From NCBI GenBank assembly GCA_031264715.1, contig JAISDP010000116.1:1-23546 (forward strand): a stretch of 23,546 nucleotides of DNA, given 5' to 3'. Under the pieces are notes generated by a model. The model made no database searches. It was not told where the DNA came from and was given only the letters and a program-made list of their open reading frames with translations. Numbering within the stretch: position 1 is the stretch's first letter; every line of letters starts with the position of its first letter. Below, piece by piece: positions 1 through 7,114 of this stretch. The position numbers were made by a program, and so were the translations under genes. Source of the stretch: Bacteroidales bacterium. GTDB taxonomy: Bacteria; Bacteroidota; Bacteroidia; Bacteroidales; UBA4181.

Positions 1-964
1 AATCCGACATTTGCGGCCACGCCAGGGCATCGTCTTCAATAGCCTTGGTCCATTCGTCTTTATCCTTATCCAGCGACACGCCTACAATCTCGAATCCCTT
101 ATCCTTATACCGATGGTACTTCTTCACCACCTGCGGATTGGCCATACGGCTAGGCCTGCACCACGATGCCCAGAAATCCACCAGCACATACTTGCCTTTA
201 CCTGCATAGTCCGACAGGGCAATCTCCGTTCCATCCGGCGCCGGCAGGCTGATGTCGACGAACGGTTGCCCGATCGCCAGGCGTTTGGCGGCGCCTGCCT
301 TCTCCTTGATACTTTGTACCCAGGGCGATTTACTGTTCACGGTATCGAACCCGGCGGCATAAGACTCCAGTTCTTCGGGCAATACATAGTACGACAGGTT
401 GCTGTCTACTATCAGCGCCGTAATCATGCTGTTGGGGTACTCCTGCGCAAACTGTTTCATGTGATCGATGCGTTGCTGCCGAATCTGCTCCATTTGGGCA
501 ACATACCCCTTTTCCTTTTCAGCATCCGCTTCGCCGGAAAGCTTCAGCGACAGATAGTCGTCGTTCACTTTTGCAGCGTTTTCTTCGAACTCGCGGAATG
601 TATCAACAAAATGGACAAACAAGTCGGTTTCTTTCGAACCTGCAACTTTCGAATCCTGTATGTTTTCCAAATCAAAGGCCACATCAATGACCGTGTTTTC
701 GACAAAAATCAATAACGGACCGTTGTCGCCTGCATACAATTCGCAATATTCAGGGTATTCCACCGTCCCTTTCATCTCGAATTTGCCTTTTTCGATGATA
801 CAACTATCCATATCCACAGCGCCGTCGGAATCGAGGGTTATCTTTTTCAGCATTACCTTCATTCCATCGGCGTCAACCAGCTCGCCCCTGATGGTATATC
901 CGGCATGTTCCCTGCAAGCGTACAGCATACATGCCGCTATCATGATCCAAATAAAACGTTTCAT
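1..964 (-). CDS. TlpA-like thioredoxin-fold lipoprotein (partial, 3' end outside window)
   Basis: Reading the minus strand from the ATG at 964 gives an open frame of 321 codons that runs off the window edge. The first 17 residues form a lipoprotein signal with lipobox LYAC (Cys17), so the protein is probably membrane-anchored in the periplasm. Residues about 22-120 look like the DUF4369 domain often found before TlpA domains in Bacteroidota, followed by a charged helical linker (about 125-225) and a TlpA/AhpC-type thioredoxin fold from about 235. The active-site region reads FWASWCRPSR: the first cysteine (269) is present but the expected second cysteine is serine (272). Known relatives reduce periplasmic disulfides or apocytochromes; with one cysteine this copy may act as a monothiol enzyme or have lost redox activity. 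A good promoter lies just upstream. The family call is firm; the substrate is unknown. Confidence 0.87.
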   Translation of the reverse strand, partial: MKRFIWIMIAACMLYACREHAGYTIRGELVDADGMKVMLKKITLDSDGAVDMDSCIIEKGKFEMKGTVEYPEYCELYAGDNGPLLIFVENTVIDVAFDLENIQDSKVAGSKETDLFVHFVDTFREFEENAAKVNDDYLSLKLSGEADAEKEKGYVAQMEQIRQQRIDHMKQFAQEYPNSMITALIVDSNLSYYVLPEELESYAAGFDTVNSKSPWVQSIKEKAGAAKRLAIGQPFVDISLPAPDGTEIALSDYAGKGKYVLVDFWASWCRPSRMANPQVVKKYHRYKDKGFEIVGVSLDKDKDEWTKAIEDDALAWPQMSD

Positions 965-991
965 CTTTATAAATTGATTTTAAATAACACA

Positions 992-1021
992 CAAAGGTAC
1001 AATAATCATCCAGAAAACAAA
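992..1021 (-). promoter_or_regulatory. Bacteroidota-type promoter of the TlpA-like gene
   Basis: On the minus strand TTTG (1018-1021) is followed after 18 bases by TACCTTTG (992-999), matching the -33/-7 consensus TTTG/TAnnTTTG. Transcription would start near 985, leaving a leader of about 20 bases before the ATG at 964. Confidence 0.65.
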
Positions 1022-1062
1022 TTCAGGATAATTAAGTTGGGGGCAATTCAAAATTATCTGCC

Positions 1063-1149
1063 GACCCTGTCAGGGTCAAAAGGGACAACAGGAACATGAT
1101 GCCTGCCGCCGCACCCACCCTGTCAGCGGTCTCTGACCCTGACAGCGGT
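1063..1149. repeat. GACCCTG/CAGGGTC palindrome plus ACCCTGnCAGCGGT direct repeats
   Basis: Positions 1063-1077 are a perfect palindrome with 7-base arms (GACCCTG, T, CAGGGTC). A 14-base motif ACCCTGnCAGCGGT occurs at 1117-1130 and 1136-1149. The same GACCCTGACAGG core recurs around 16.3-16.5, 17.6, 17.9 and 19.6-19.7 kb, so this is a dispersed repeat family. Confidence 0.8.
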
Positions 1150-1173
1150 GGAATTTTTGCTGCGTGGCATAGA

Positions 1174-1265
1174 GCAACGTTACTGCGTGTCGCCAAGCAA
1201 CGTTGCTGCGTGTCGCGATGCAACGTTGCATCGTATCGCAATACAACGCTGTATCGTATCGCGTT
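1174..1265. repeat. Four diverged 23-base tandem repeats
   Basis: Units start at 1174, 1197, 1220 and 1243, each 23 bases, with cores resembling CAACGTTGC followed by TCG-rich sequence. Adjacent units are more alike than distant ones. The unit junction at 1216-1233 is a perfect 18-base palindrome, CGATGCAACGTTGCATCG. A partial unit precedes the array. Confidence 0.85.
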
Positions 1266-1383
1266 ACAAAACGGTCAGTTGGCCGTATTCGATGGCATGC
1301 GGACAATCAGCTTTTTCGGATCGTTTTGCGTTCGTAGGTCTCTTTTGTCTCTTTTGTCCCATTCTGCCCCGCTGACGATCCTT

Positions 1384-1461
1384 TTTCCCGTCAGGGAAAA
1401 CATATCAATAGAAAAACGTGCGCCGACACCCGGATCAAAACCCCGTATGGGGTTTCACATG
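1384..1461. repeat. Truncated copy of the 114-base hairpin repeat
   Basis: It begins with the hairpin TTTCCC-gtca-GGGAAA (1384-1399) and continues through the hairpin AAACCCC-gtat-GGGGTTT to 1461. The same arrangement precedes and forms the start of the copy at 19475. It is cut off about 10 bases before the stop codon of the TldE-like gene, so an element of the same family sits 17-18 kb from the main cluster. Confidence 0.85.
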
Positions 1462-1470
1462 AACCAAGAG

Positions 1471-3144
1471 TTAATCGGTCAACGGGTTGCTTACTGTCGG
1501 CAGCTTTGTTGTATTTTGCAGGTTTTGTTTTTCGATCTCCACATCCTCAATCACCATTGCATTGGGGCCGACGACGGAAACCGGCACTCCGCCGGCAATC
1601 ATGTTCACCACAACGTTTTCGGCGGATGTGCCAAGCGAACGTTTCAGCTTGCTCAAATCCATGCGCGAAAGTACCCCGGCACGTACCAGTTGCTCGCTGC
1701 CATCGGCAACCGACACTTTGTAAAGCGAGGAATAGCGCCCGGCAGGTAAAGTCCTGACGATGTAAGCATAATCCAATCCTTCGGTACGGGCAGCGGCCAG
1801 AAGCCTTGTTTTCAATGTATCGCGCGACAAGCCGTTGGATGTGCTGATGGATAACACCCCCGGCGACACGCGCGTGGATATCCCTTGCGGCTGGTAAGCG
1901 TAGATGCGGTTTCCGGTGGGTGTCTTGATCTTTTTGGTCGGTATGCGGTCGCACATCAACGCACGCAACATCCCGTTTTCCACCAGCAGCAATTCATCAA
2001 CAGGCGTAACGCCTTCGGCATCGGTCTCGTACGATCCGATCAATACCTGCCCGTCGTATGTTTTCTGATGCGGCATGCTTTTCACGGTAATGTCGGTCGA
2101 TAATATCCTGCGGTTCAGGCGATCTTCCATCAGCCGTTGCACGCCTCCGCTTTTCAAAGCGGTACGGAAGGCCACCAGTCCCGTGCGCGGCGCCAACAGT
2201 TCCGAGGCCATTTCCGTTGCCAAAGCATCGCCTTCGAGCATTACCGGCCCCGTGTAACTCTCGTCCATCTTGGGGGCCTGTGTCACTGCAATGATGTTCC
2301 CGGCCATTGTTTCAATATCCTTCACTAACCGGTCGGCGTCGGGAAAATCCGCCTCCGACAACCCATAATAAGCCAGCCGGTCGCTGATCTCTTCGCCATC
2401 CTCCAGTTTCGTATAGGCATTCACAGCCATTACCACCAGCCGCACCGGATGCAGCAACCGGGTTCCTTCGGAATTGATACTGTATATTTGTCCCGAATAT
2501 ATTTCGATGCCGACATTCGAACCGTAAATTTTGGGATAGTTTTTGAATACGGCGGAACAGTCACGGGCGATTTTCTCCCAATAAGCCTTGTGATAGTCCG
2601 ACTCTTCGGCCGTTCCATAATATGTTGCTGCCGGCAATCTTGTAAAATCGGGAAGTTCGAGCACTTCCGGCGGCAAATTCAACTGCCTGATGGACGTCAT
2701 CTTATTGCTGTATTCCTCAATAGCTGATTTATACACATTATCGGAAAGCAGCCATAACCGGCGGCGTATCTCATCGTAGTTATCGTCCAGCGGCGCCACG
2801 TCGCCGCGCGCACCTGACCGGTAATCGGTATTCGACAGGTTGATGTTCGCCAATTGGTAGTTGCCCACCAGCGCCTGGGCCGACATGCTGCTCACCGGAA
2901 ACTCGTTCACCCCGGTAATAGCTCCCATGGTCGCCTGCACCTGAAACAGCCGGCCTTCCTGCATTACATATTGTATGAAAAACGGCTTTCCCCATTTCCC
3001 GATAGATAAACTGTCCATGTTGCGTTGCAACTCATCCTCCATGGCTTTGAACACCATACGCTGCTTTTCCGTCTGCGCCTGCGTAACAGTACACAACAGA
3101 AAGCCAATCATTACGATAATAATATAACGTTTATACAATGCCAT
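1471..3144 (-). CDS. Exported TldE/PmbA-like protein (TldD-related, no HExxxH)
   Basis: The 557-residue protein starts at ATG 3144 with a signal peptide ending near TQAQ (residue 24), so it is exported. Residues about 270-545 match the C-terminal domain of the TldD/PmbA family, including a segment like GPVMLEGDALATE and the conserved region around SYETDAEGVTPVD and the following lie-nGmL stretch. TldD carries a zinc-binding HExxxH; here the equivalent segment reads TEMASE, so it resembles the non-metal TldE/PmbA partner. In the known cytoplasmic pair both subunits form a heterodimeric protease; Bacteroidota encode secreted relatives of unknown substrate. No TldD partner lies in the window. 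It is 28 bases downstream of the T9SS type B gene and probably co-transcribed with it. Confidence 0.82.
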   Translation of the reverse strand: MALYKRYIIIVMIGFLLCTVTQAQTEKQRMVFKAMEDELQRNMDSLSIGKWGKPFFIQYVMQEGRLFQVQATMGAITGVNEFPVSSMSAQALVGNYQLANINLSNTDYRSGARGDVAPLDDNYDEIRRRLWLLSDNVYKSAIEEYSNKMTSIRQLNLPPEVLELPDFTRLPAATYYGTAEESDYHKAYWEKIARDCSAVFKNYPKIYGSNVGIEIYSGQIYSINSEGTRLLHPVRLVVMAVNAYTKLEDGEEISDRLAYYGLSEADFPDADRLVKDIETMAGNIIAVTQAPKMDESYTGPVMLEGDALATEMASELLAPRTGLVAFRTALKSGGVQRLMEDRLNRRILSTDITVKSMPHQKTYDGQVLIGSYETDAEGVTPVDELLLVENGMLRALMCDRIPTKKIKTPTGNRIYAYQPQGISTRVSPGVLSISTSNGLSRDTLKTRLLAAARTEGLDYAYIVRTLPAGRYSSLYKVSVADGSEQLVRAGVLSRMDLSKLKRSLGTSAENVVVNMIAGGVPVSVVGPNAMVIEDVEIEKQNLQNTTKLPTVSNPLTD

Positions 3145-3172
3145 TATTTTTTACCTGATTAATTACTATATA

Positions 3173-4567
3173 TTACCTGTATAAGTGAAAACTCCCGCTA
3201 TATGGGCCTGACTGCGGATTTTTGGTCGACGGGTTGTCCCAGCCTGCCGCTTTAATGGTATAAAAATATACTCCTTCGGCTGCATCTTTCCCGGAGTTTT
3301 CAATGCGTCCATCCCAGCCCTGCCAGCCTCGGAGGTCGTCGCCCCTGTATTGATAGACCCGTTTTCCGGTTCGCGTGTAGATCGAAATCTCGAATCCCCG
3401 CAAGGATATGGCAAGCGGTTTGAAATAATCGTTGACAGTGTCGCCGTTGGGCGTAAACACGTTAGCTACTTCCAACTGCGGGTTGTCTACCGTTATTTTC
3501 ACTGACGGGGTGGTGTAGGTGCATCCCCACTGGCTTGTAACCATCAATGCAACCTGGTATCCCGACGACCTGGGCGTATAATACGTGTATTTAATCGTGT
3601 CGGGAGGAGAATTGCTGCTATTGTATACCACACTGTCGCCATTGCCGAAACGCCATGCGTATTCGCTGGTTTGCAAATCGATCGTGTTCGGCCGGCAGGT
3701 AAACCTCACCGGCACAGGCGCCGATGTGGGATCGACGCCGGGCAGCACAGGCGGATGAAGAGTCGCATACGGAATAATTGTCTGGTACATGATGTTATCC
3801 TCTCTTTCTACGCCGAACATGTCATAAGCCCTGAAATAATATCGCGTATTCTCGTAAGGAGGACTGTTATCCCGCAAATACTGGGTAGTACCCTGTGTAT
3901 TCAACAGCGTAACAACTGCCGAACCACTGCCGCGCCTCATGGTGAAGGTGATTCTGTTATCAAAAGTCAATGCACCCTGTTGCAACCGTGCGGGATTATA
4001 ATATGTAAACGAAGACTGTACCGTATTCGGTCTCAGGATAAAGTTGGTAAAACTGCACGACTTGTAATTATACAGCACTTCGCCATGATCATCCTTTAAC
4101 AGGTTAAAGCTAAACCCGGGGTTCATGTACAACCAGGCGACAAACGAGTCGCGCGGCGCAACGGCATCCTGAGGCGTCACTGTTACCTTGTAGCCGCCCT
4201 GTGCCAGGCCGTCCTGCGATGTTGCCGCACCTGTCTCTGTGGCAAAAGGCGTTTCTGCAAAATCCCGGGCGCTGTAATCGAACTGATACCATTTGAATGT
4301 ATTTGTCCCGGATTGCTGTAACGATAAATTTCCCTGTGGTGTTTGATTGAGTTGATTGAATACGAAAATCGTATCGCGGTTTCCGTAAGCATTGGCGTAG
4401 ACAGTTATGGTTTTACCATCGGCATTATGGGCGGTTAGTTGCCCCATTGCTTGCGTCAGGCTGCAACACGCCAACATGCCGATACAAAACAAACGAAAAT
4501 CAAAGTTTTCTGCCTTTAAATCCTTATAAACAGATTTTACGCGCTTTGCATCTGTTGTAAACAACAT
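3173..4567 (-). CDS. T9SS type B cargo protein with gliding-motility C-terminal domain
   Basis: The C-terminal 90 residues begin NVFTPNGDTVNDYFKP and continue with WDGRIENSGKDAAEGVYFYTIKA, the typical CHU_C (type B T9SS sorting) domain, so the product is exported by the Sec and T9SS pathways to the cell surface. A PKD-like domain (about residues 280-365, with YAWRFGNGDSVVY) precedes it; the N-terminal half has no recognised domain. I chose ATG 4567 (464 residues). A TTG at 4594 extends the frame, but it would lie only about 11 bases from the predicted transcription start. The signal sequence (core FCIGMLACCSLTQAMGQ) has an unusually long N-region of about 25 residues. The exported TldE-like gene follows in the same operon. 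Function is probably adhesive or structural, inferred only. Confidence 0.85.
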   Translation of the reverse strand: MLFTTDAKRVKSVYKDLKAENFDFRLFCIGMLACCSLTQAMGQLTAHNADGKTITVYANAYGNRDTIFVFNQLNQTPQGNLSLQQSGTNTFKWYQFDYSARDFAETPFATETGAATSQDGLAQGGYKVTVTPQDAVAPRDSFVAWLYMNPGFSFNLLKDDHGEVLYNYKSCSFTNFILRPNTVQSSFTYYNPARLQQGALTFDNRITFTMRRGSGSAVVTLLNTQGTTQYLRDNSPPYENTRYYFRAYDMFGVEREDNIMYQTIIPYATLHPPVLPGVDPTSAPVPVRFTCRPNTIDLQTSEYAWRFGNGDSVVYNSSNSPPDTIKYTYYTPRSSGYQVALMVTSQWGCTYTTPSVKITVDNPQLEVANVFTPNGDTVNDYFKPLAISLRGFEISIYTRTGKRVYQYRGDDLRGWQGWDGRIENSGKDAAEGVYFYTIKAAGWDNPSTKNPQSGPYSGSFHLYR

Positions 4568-4611
4568 TTCGGGACTTGTCAATAAATTTTCCAATCAAAG
4601 AGTTAAAACGG

Positions 4612-4642
4612 CAAATGTACGTGTTTTATTGTTAACCGAAAA
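4612..4642 (-). promoter_or_regulatory. Bacteroidota-type promoter of the T9SS type B / TldE-like operon
   Basis: On the minus strand TACATTTG (4612-4619) matches the -7 consensus exactly. A TTTT at 4639-4642, 19 bases upstream, stands in for TTTG. The predicted start near 4605 leaves about 38 bases to ATG 4567. Confidence 0.55.
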
Positions 4643-4675
4643 TAAAATCAATTATTTAGTCGTTCAACGATTCGG

Positions 4676-5698
4676 TCATTGCACCGTGATGGCATCCAAC
4701 CCCTTGGTAGCATACGCCTTGTAATTGCCTTTCTCATCGCTGTAAATAAGCAGCGCCTCAAATTCAGGATGTTGCTGGAGGATTTCAATACTTTTATCCA
4801 GTCCGGAAGCCATGCATACGGTCGCCCATGCATCGGCGGTCATGCAATCGTCGGCAATAACGGTGGCGCTCAGCAGGTTGTGCCTGACAGGATAACCGGT
4901 TTTTACGTCGATGGTGTGGGCGTATTTAACGCCGTCGATCTCGAAGAAGCGCCGGTAGTTGCCCGATGTGGCCATACTCCGGTTATTGAGGCGCACTATG
5001 GCCTGGTAGTCTTCTCCGTATGCAGCATGTTCAGCCGGCCGTTCCACGCCTACACGCCAGATGTCGCCGGAAGTATTCACTCCCTGCGCCAGACATTCGC
5101 CGCCTATATCCACCAGGTAATTACGGCATCCCTTCTTTTTGAGGAAGTCGGCTACTACATCCACCGAGTAGCCTTTGGCAATGGCATTCACGTCGAGCAT
5201 TACCCCCGGCAAATCTTTCACCACCGTGTCGCCCTCAATACGTATTTTAGGCATCCCCACGTATTGCAACAGGCTGTCAATCTTTTCAGGATTCATTTCG
5301 GGACTGTCGGACGTAAACCCGAAGCCCCACAAGTTGACAATCGGCGCAATGGTAATGTCGAAAACCCCGTCCGAAGCTTTGTGAACCTCAGCCGATTTGT
5401 TGAATACCGTGCGGAAGTAATCATCGACTGTCGCTGCAGGATCGTTCCGATTAATGTGCGAAATTAACGAGCTGGGATCGTAAATGGACAGGGATGCACT
5501 GAAATCGTGGAGCAGTTGGACAATTTCTTTTTCGTAAGTCCTGAAGGTATCGACATCGATACCTTTGGGAATTTCGTAAGTAACCCTGTAATAAGTGCCT
5601 TGCGTAAATCCCTCGTGCCTGATATATCTAGCGGATTCCCTGCACGAAAACAGCAAACTTCCCGCAAAGGCGATGAGCAGGATGATAATTTTTTTCAC
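4676..5698 (-). CDS. apbE: FAD:protein FMN transferase, ApbE lipoprotein
   Basis: ApbE transfers FMN from FAD to a threonine of target proteins such as the Rnf or Na+-NQR subunits in the periplasm, using magnesium. Visible family motifs are SLSIYDPSSLISHIN near the N-terminus, LDVNAIAKGYSVDVV in the middle, GGECLAQG, HTIDVKTGYPV and the C-terminal ADDCMTADAWAT segment. I chose the GTG at 5698: it gives a 340-residue protein beginning with a clean lipoprotein signal, VKKIIILLIAFAGSLLFSC (Cys19). A TTG at 5746 would add 16 residues that are mostly a hairpin sequence and would spoil the signal. The gene follows trxA with 52 bases between stop and GTG and likely shares its promoter. No flavoprotein target is in the window. 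Confidence 0.93.
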   Translation of the reverse strand: MKKIIILLIAFAGSLLFSCRESARYIRHEGFTQGTYYRVTYEIPKGIDVDTFRTYEKEIVQLLHDFSASLSIYDPSSLISHINRNDPAATVDDYFRTVFNKSAEVHKASDGVFDITIAPIVNLWGFGFTSDSPEMNPEKIDSLLQYVGMPKIRIEGDTVVKDLPGVMLDVNAIAKGYSVDVVADFLKKKGCRNYLVDIGGECLAQGVNTSGDIWRVGVERPAEHAAYGEDYQAIVRLNNRSMATSGNYRRFFEIDGVKYAHTIDVKTGYPVRHNLLSATVIADDCMTADAWATVCMASGLDKSIEILQQHPEFEALLIYSDEKGNYKAYATKGLDAITVQ

Positions 5699-5715
5699 CT
5701 GGTATGGGCATGAGA

Positions 5716-5743
5716 AGGCGTATCCGGATAACAGGATACGCCT
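5716..5743 (-). terminator. 10-base-pair hairpin between trxA and apbE
   Basis: AGGCGTATCC and GGATACGCCT form a perfect 10-base-pair stem with an 8-base loop, starting 7 bases after the trxA stop codon. On the minus strand it is followed by TTCTCATG, not a run of T, so complete termination is doubtful. It could reduce read-through into apbE or protect the trxA messenger end. Confidence 0.45.
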
Positions 5744-5750
5744 CAAAAAT

Positions 5751-6068
5751 TTACAACAATGTGTCTAACTTTTCGGCCAATGCAGCTTTACTGGTCATGC
5801 CCACCTGTTTATCGACCAGTTCGCCGCCCTTGAAAAACAATATCGCGGGAATATTACGGATACCGTATTTGTTTGTAATATCGGGACACTGTTCGACATC
5901 CACCTTGCCGACAACCGCTTTACCTTCGTATTCCGTTGCAATTTGCTCTACATAAGGCGCTATTGCACGGCATGGGCCACACCATTCAGCCCAAAAGTCA
6001 ATCATAACCGGCTTATCGGATTTCAATACAAGTTCCTCGAAATTGCGTTCATTTATTTCTACTGCCAT
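5751..6068 (-). CDS. trxA: Thioredoxin
   Basis: A 105-residue single-domain thioredoxin, normal length for the family, with the active site WAEWCGPCR (Cys30, Cys33) and the cis-proline region IRNIPAILFFKGGE. It reduces cytoplasmic protein disulfides and is re-reduced by thioredoxin reductase, which is not in the window. No signal peptide is present. It starts at ATG 6068 behind a consensus promoter with a leader of about 95 bases, and apbE follows on the same strand. Confidence 0.97.
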   Translation of the reverse strand: MAVEINERNFEELVLKSDKPVMIDFWAEWCGPCRAIAPYVEQIATEYEGKAVVGKVDVEQCPDITNKYGIRNIPAILFFKGGELVDKQVGMTSKAALAEKLDTLL

Positions 6069-6170
6069 TTTTATTTAATTTTTTATTGATTACAACTGTT
6101 ATTTACTAAGCTATCATCAAACAACATTCCTCCACAACACGCGTTGCAGAAGAAGCTTTATTATAGAATA

Positions 6171-6202
6171 CAAAATTACAACTAAGTTATTTTGTTCCCA
6201 AA
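6171..6202 (-). promoter_or_regulatory. Bacteroidota-type promoter of trxA-apbE
   Basis: On the minus strand TTTG (6199-6202), 20 bases, then TAATTTTG (6171-6178): an exact match to the consensus. It lies between the stop of the small T9SS gene and trxA, so trxA is transcribed independently. Confidence 0.75.
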
Positions 6203-6208
6203 AAAAGT

Positions 6209-6658
6209 TTATTCTTTTACGACAATTTTCTCGACGGCAACTACTTTTTGTTTCTCAACAAACCGCAACAGGTAGATACCACTGATGTCCGGAGCATTAA
6301 ATTCCACTTTTTTGTCGGAAGTTTTGAACGTCTGGATCACTTTGCCAACCGTATTGTACAGGAAAACTGTCATTTCGCTGCGATAGTCCGGTATTTCGAT
6401 AGTAAGGAGTGCGCCCCGGCTGATAGGATTAGGATATGCCTTTAATTTCTTTTCGGTAGAATTTTGCAACACGAATGGCTTATTTGCTTGTGCATCTGCT
6501 ATCAATCGATTGCTCTGACCTGTACTGTCCTCCCGGATAGAAAAACCGTAAACACTGACTGCATGTAAAGGCAAAAAAGTCAAACAAAACACGCAAATCA
6601 CGATAATGGATAGAAAATACTGCTTCATCATACTCATTATTTTTTGTCTGTCTAACAT
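6209..6658 (-). CDS. Small exported protein consisting mainly of a T9SS type A sorting domain
   Basis: The 149-residue product has a signal peptide (hydrophobic core YFLSIIVICVFCLTFLPLHA), about 35 residues of linker and then a typical type A T9SS sorting domain from LKAYPNPISRGALL to VAVEKIVVKE. There is almost no cargo between them, which is unusual because sorting domains normally follow large passengers. The start could instead be one of the internal methionines at 6637, 6631 or 6628, all of which keep the signal peptide. It may be a remnant of a larger cargo, or a small surface protein. No operon partner is evident: trxA has its own promoter. Confidence 0.75.
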   Translation of the reverse strand: MLDRQKIMSMMKQYFLSIIVICVFCLTFLPLHAVSVYGFSIREDSTGQSNRLIADAQANKPFVLQNSTEKKLKAYPNPISRGALLTIEIPDYRSEMTVFLYNTVGKVIQTFKTSDKKVEFNAPDISGIYLLRFVEKQKVVAVEKIVVKE

Positions 6659-6988
6659 ATCAAAACTGGCCTCATGAAAATAAAAACTTTCGAATTAGGG
6701 AATACAATAATCAGGCCATACATTTCGTTTTTACCTAAATTAAGAAATTTTAACTACAATACAATATAACAATAGTTTAGTGGCGGTAAAAAATAAGTTG
6801 GCGACTTTGTCCTTTCAAATCCACCACAAAAAGTGGCAAGCGAAGACGAAACGAAAGAATACATCTTACAATTTATAACGAAACATGATCCTTGAAGCGC
6901 CTTTTTGTTATAATCTATTTATTCAGAAACGCATTTAATTTCATTTTAAAATAAAATTGTAATTATTGATAATAAATTGAAATATAAA
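6659..6988. other. AT-rich intergenic region between divergent genes
   Basis: This separates the minus-strand T9SS gene from plus-strand gltB. I see no gene, RNA gene or clear repeat in it; the gltB promoter lies at its downstream edge. Confidence 0.6.
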
Positions 6989-7021
6989 TTTGATTTTTAA
7001 TATCAAACTGTCGTATTTTTG
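6989..7021 (+). promoter_or_regulatory. Bacteroidota-type promoter of gltB-gltD
   Basis: TTTG (6989-6992), 21 bases, then TATTTTTG (7014-7021) fits the consensus. The predicted start near 7028 gives a leader of about 85 bases before the gltB ATG. Confidence 0.65.
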
Positions 7022-7086
7022 TACCGTTTTAGTTTAGATATATAAATTGTAAAAAGTGAATGGTGGCAGCATAAAACCCTTCACTC

Positions 7087-7114
7087 TTAATTCTTAATTC
7101 TTAATTCTTAATTC
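7087..7114 (+). repeat. Four TTAATTC heptamers abutting the gltB start
   Basis: Four perfect tandem copies of TTAATTC fill 7087-7114 and end at the base before the gltB ATG, so they occupy the whole ribosome-binding region. Copy-number slippage would alter leader length but not the reading frame. Confidence 0.9.

Larger units (their letters stand above)
1022..1470. other. Gene-free interval filled with short repeats
   Basis: No convincing gene lies here; open frames on both strands are translations of repeats. It holds, in order, a palindromic GACCCTG/CAGGGTC element, a direct repeat of ACCCTGnCAGCGGT, a 23-base tandem array and a truncated copy of the 114-base repeat found near 19 kb. All are listed separately. 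Confidence 0.7.

Noticed and set aside
1096..1749. 217-codon plus-strand frame running into the TldE-like gene
   Set aside because: It begins in repeats and continues antisense to a well-supported gene.
4567..4594. TTG start at 4594 for the T9SS type B protein
   Set aside because: It would begin about 11 bases from the predicted transcription start and only lengthens an already long N-region; ATG 4567 is preferred, though not proven.
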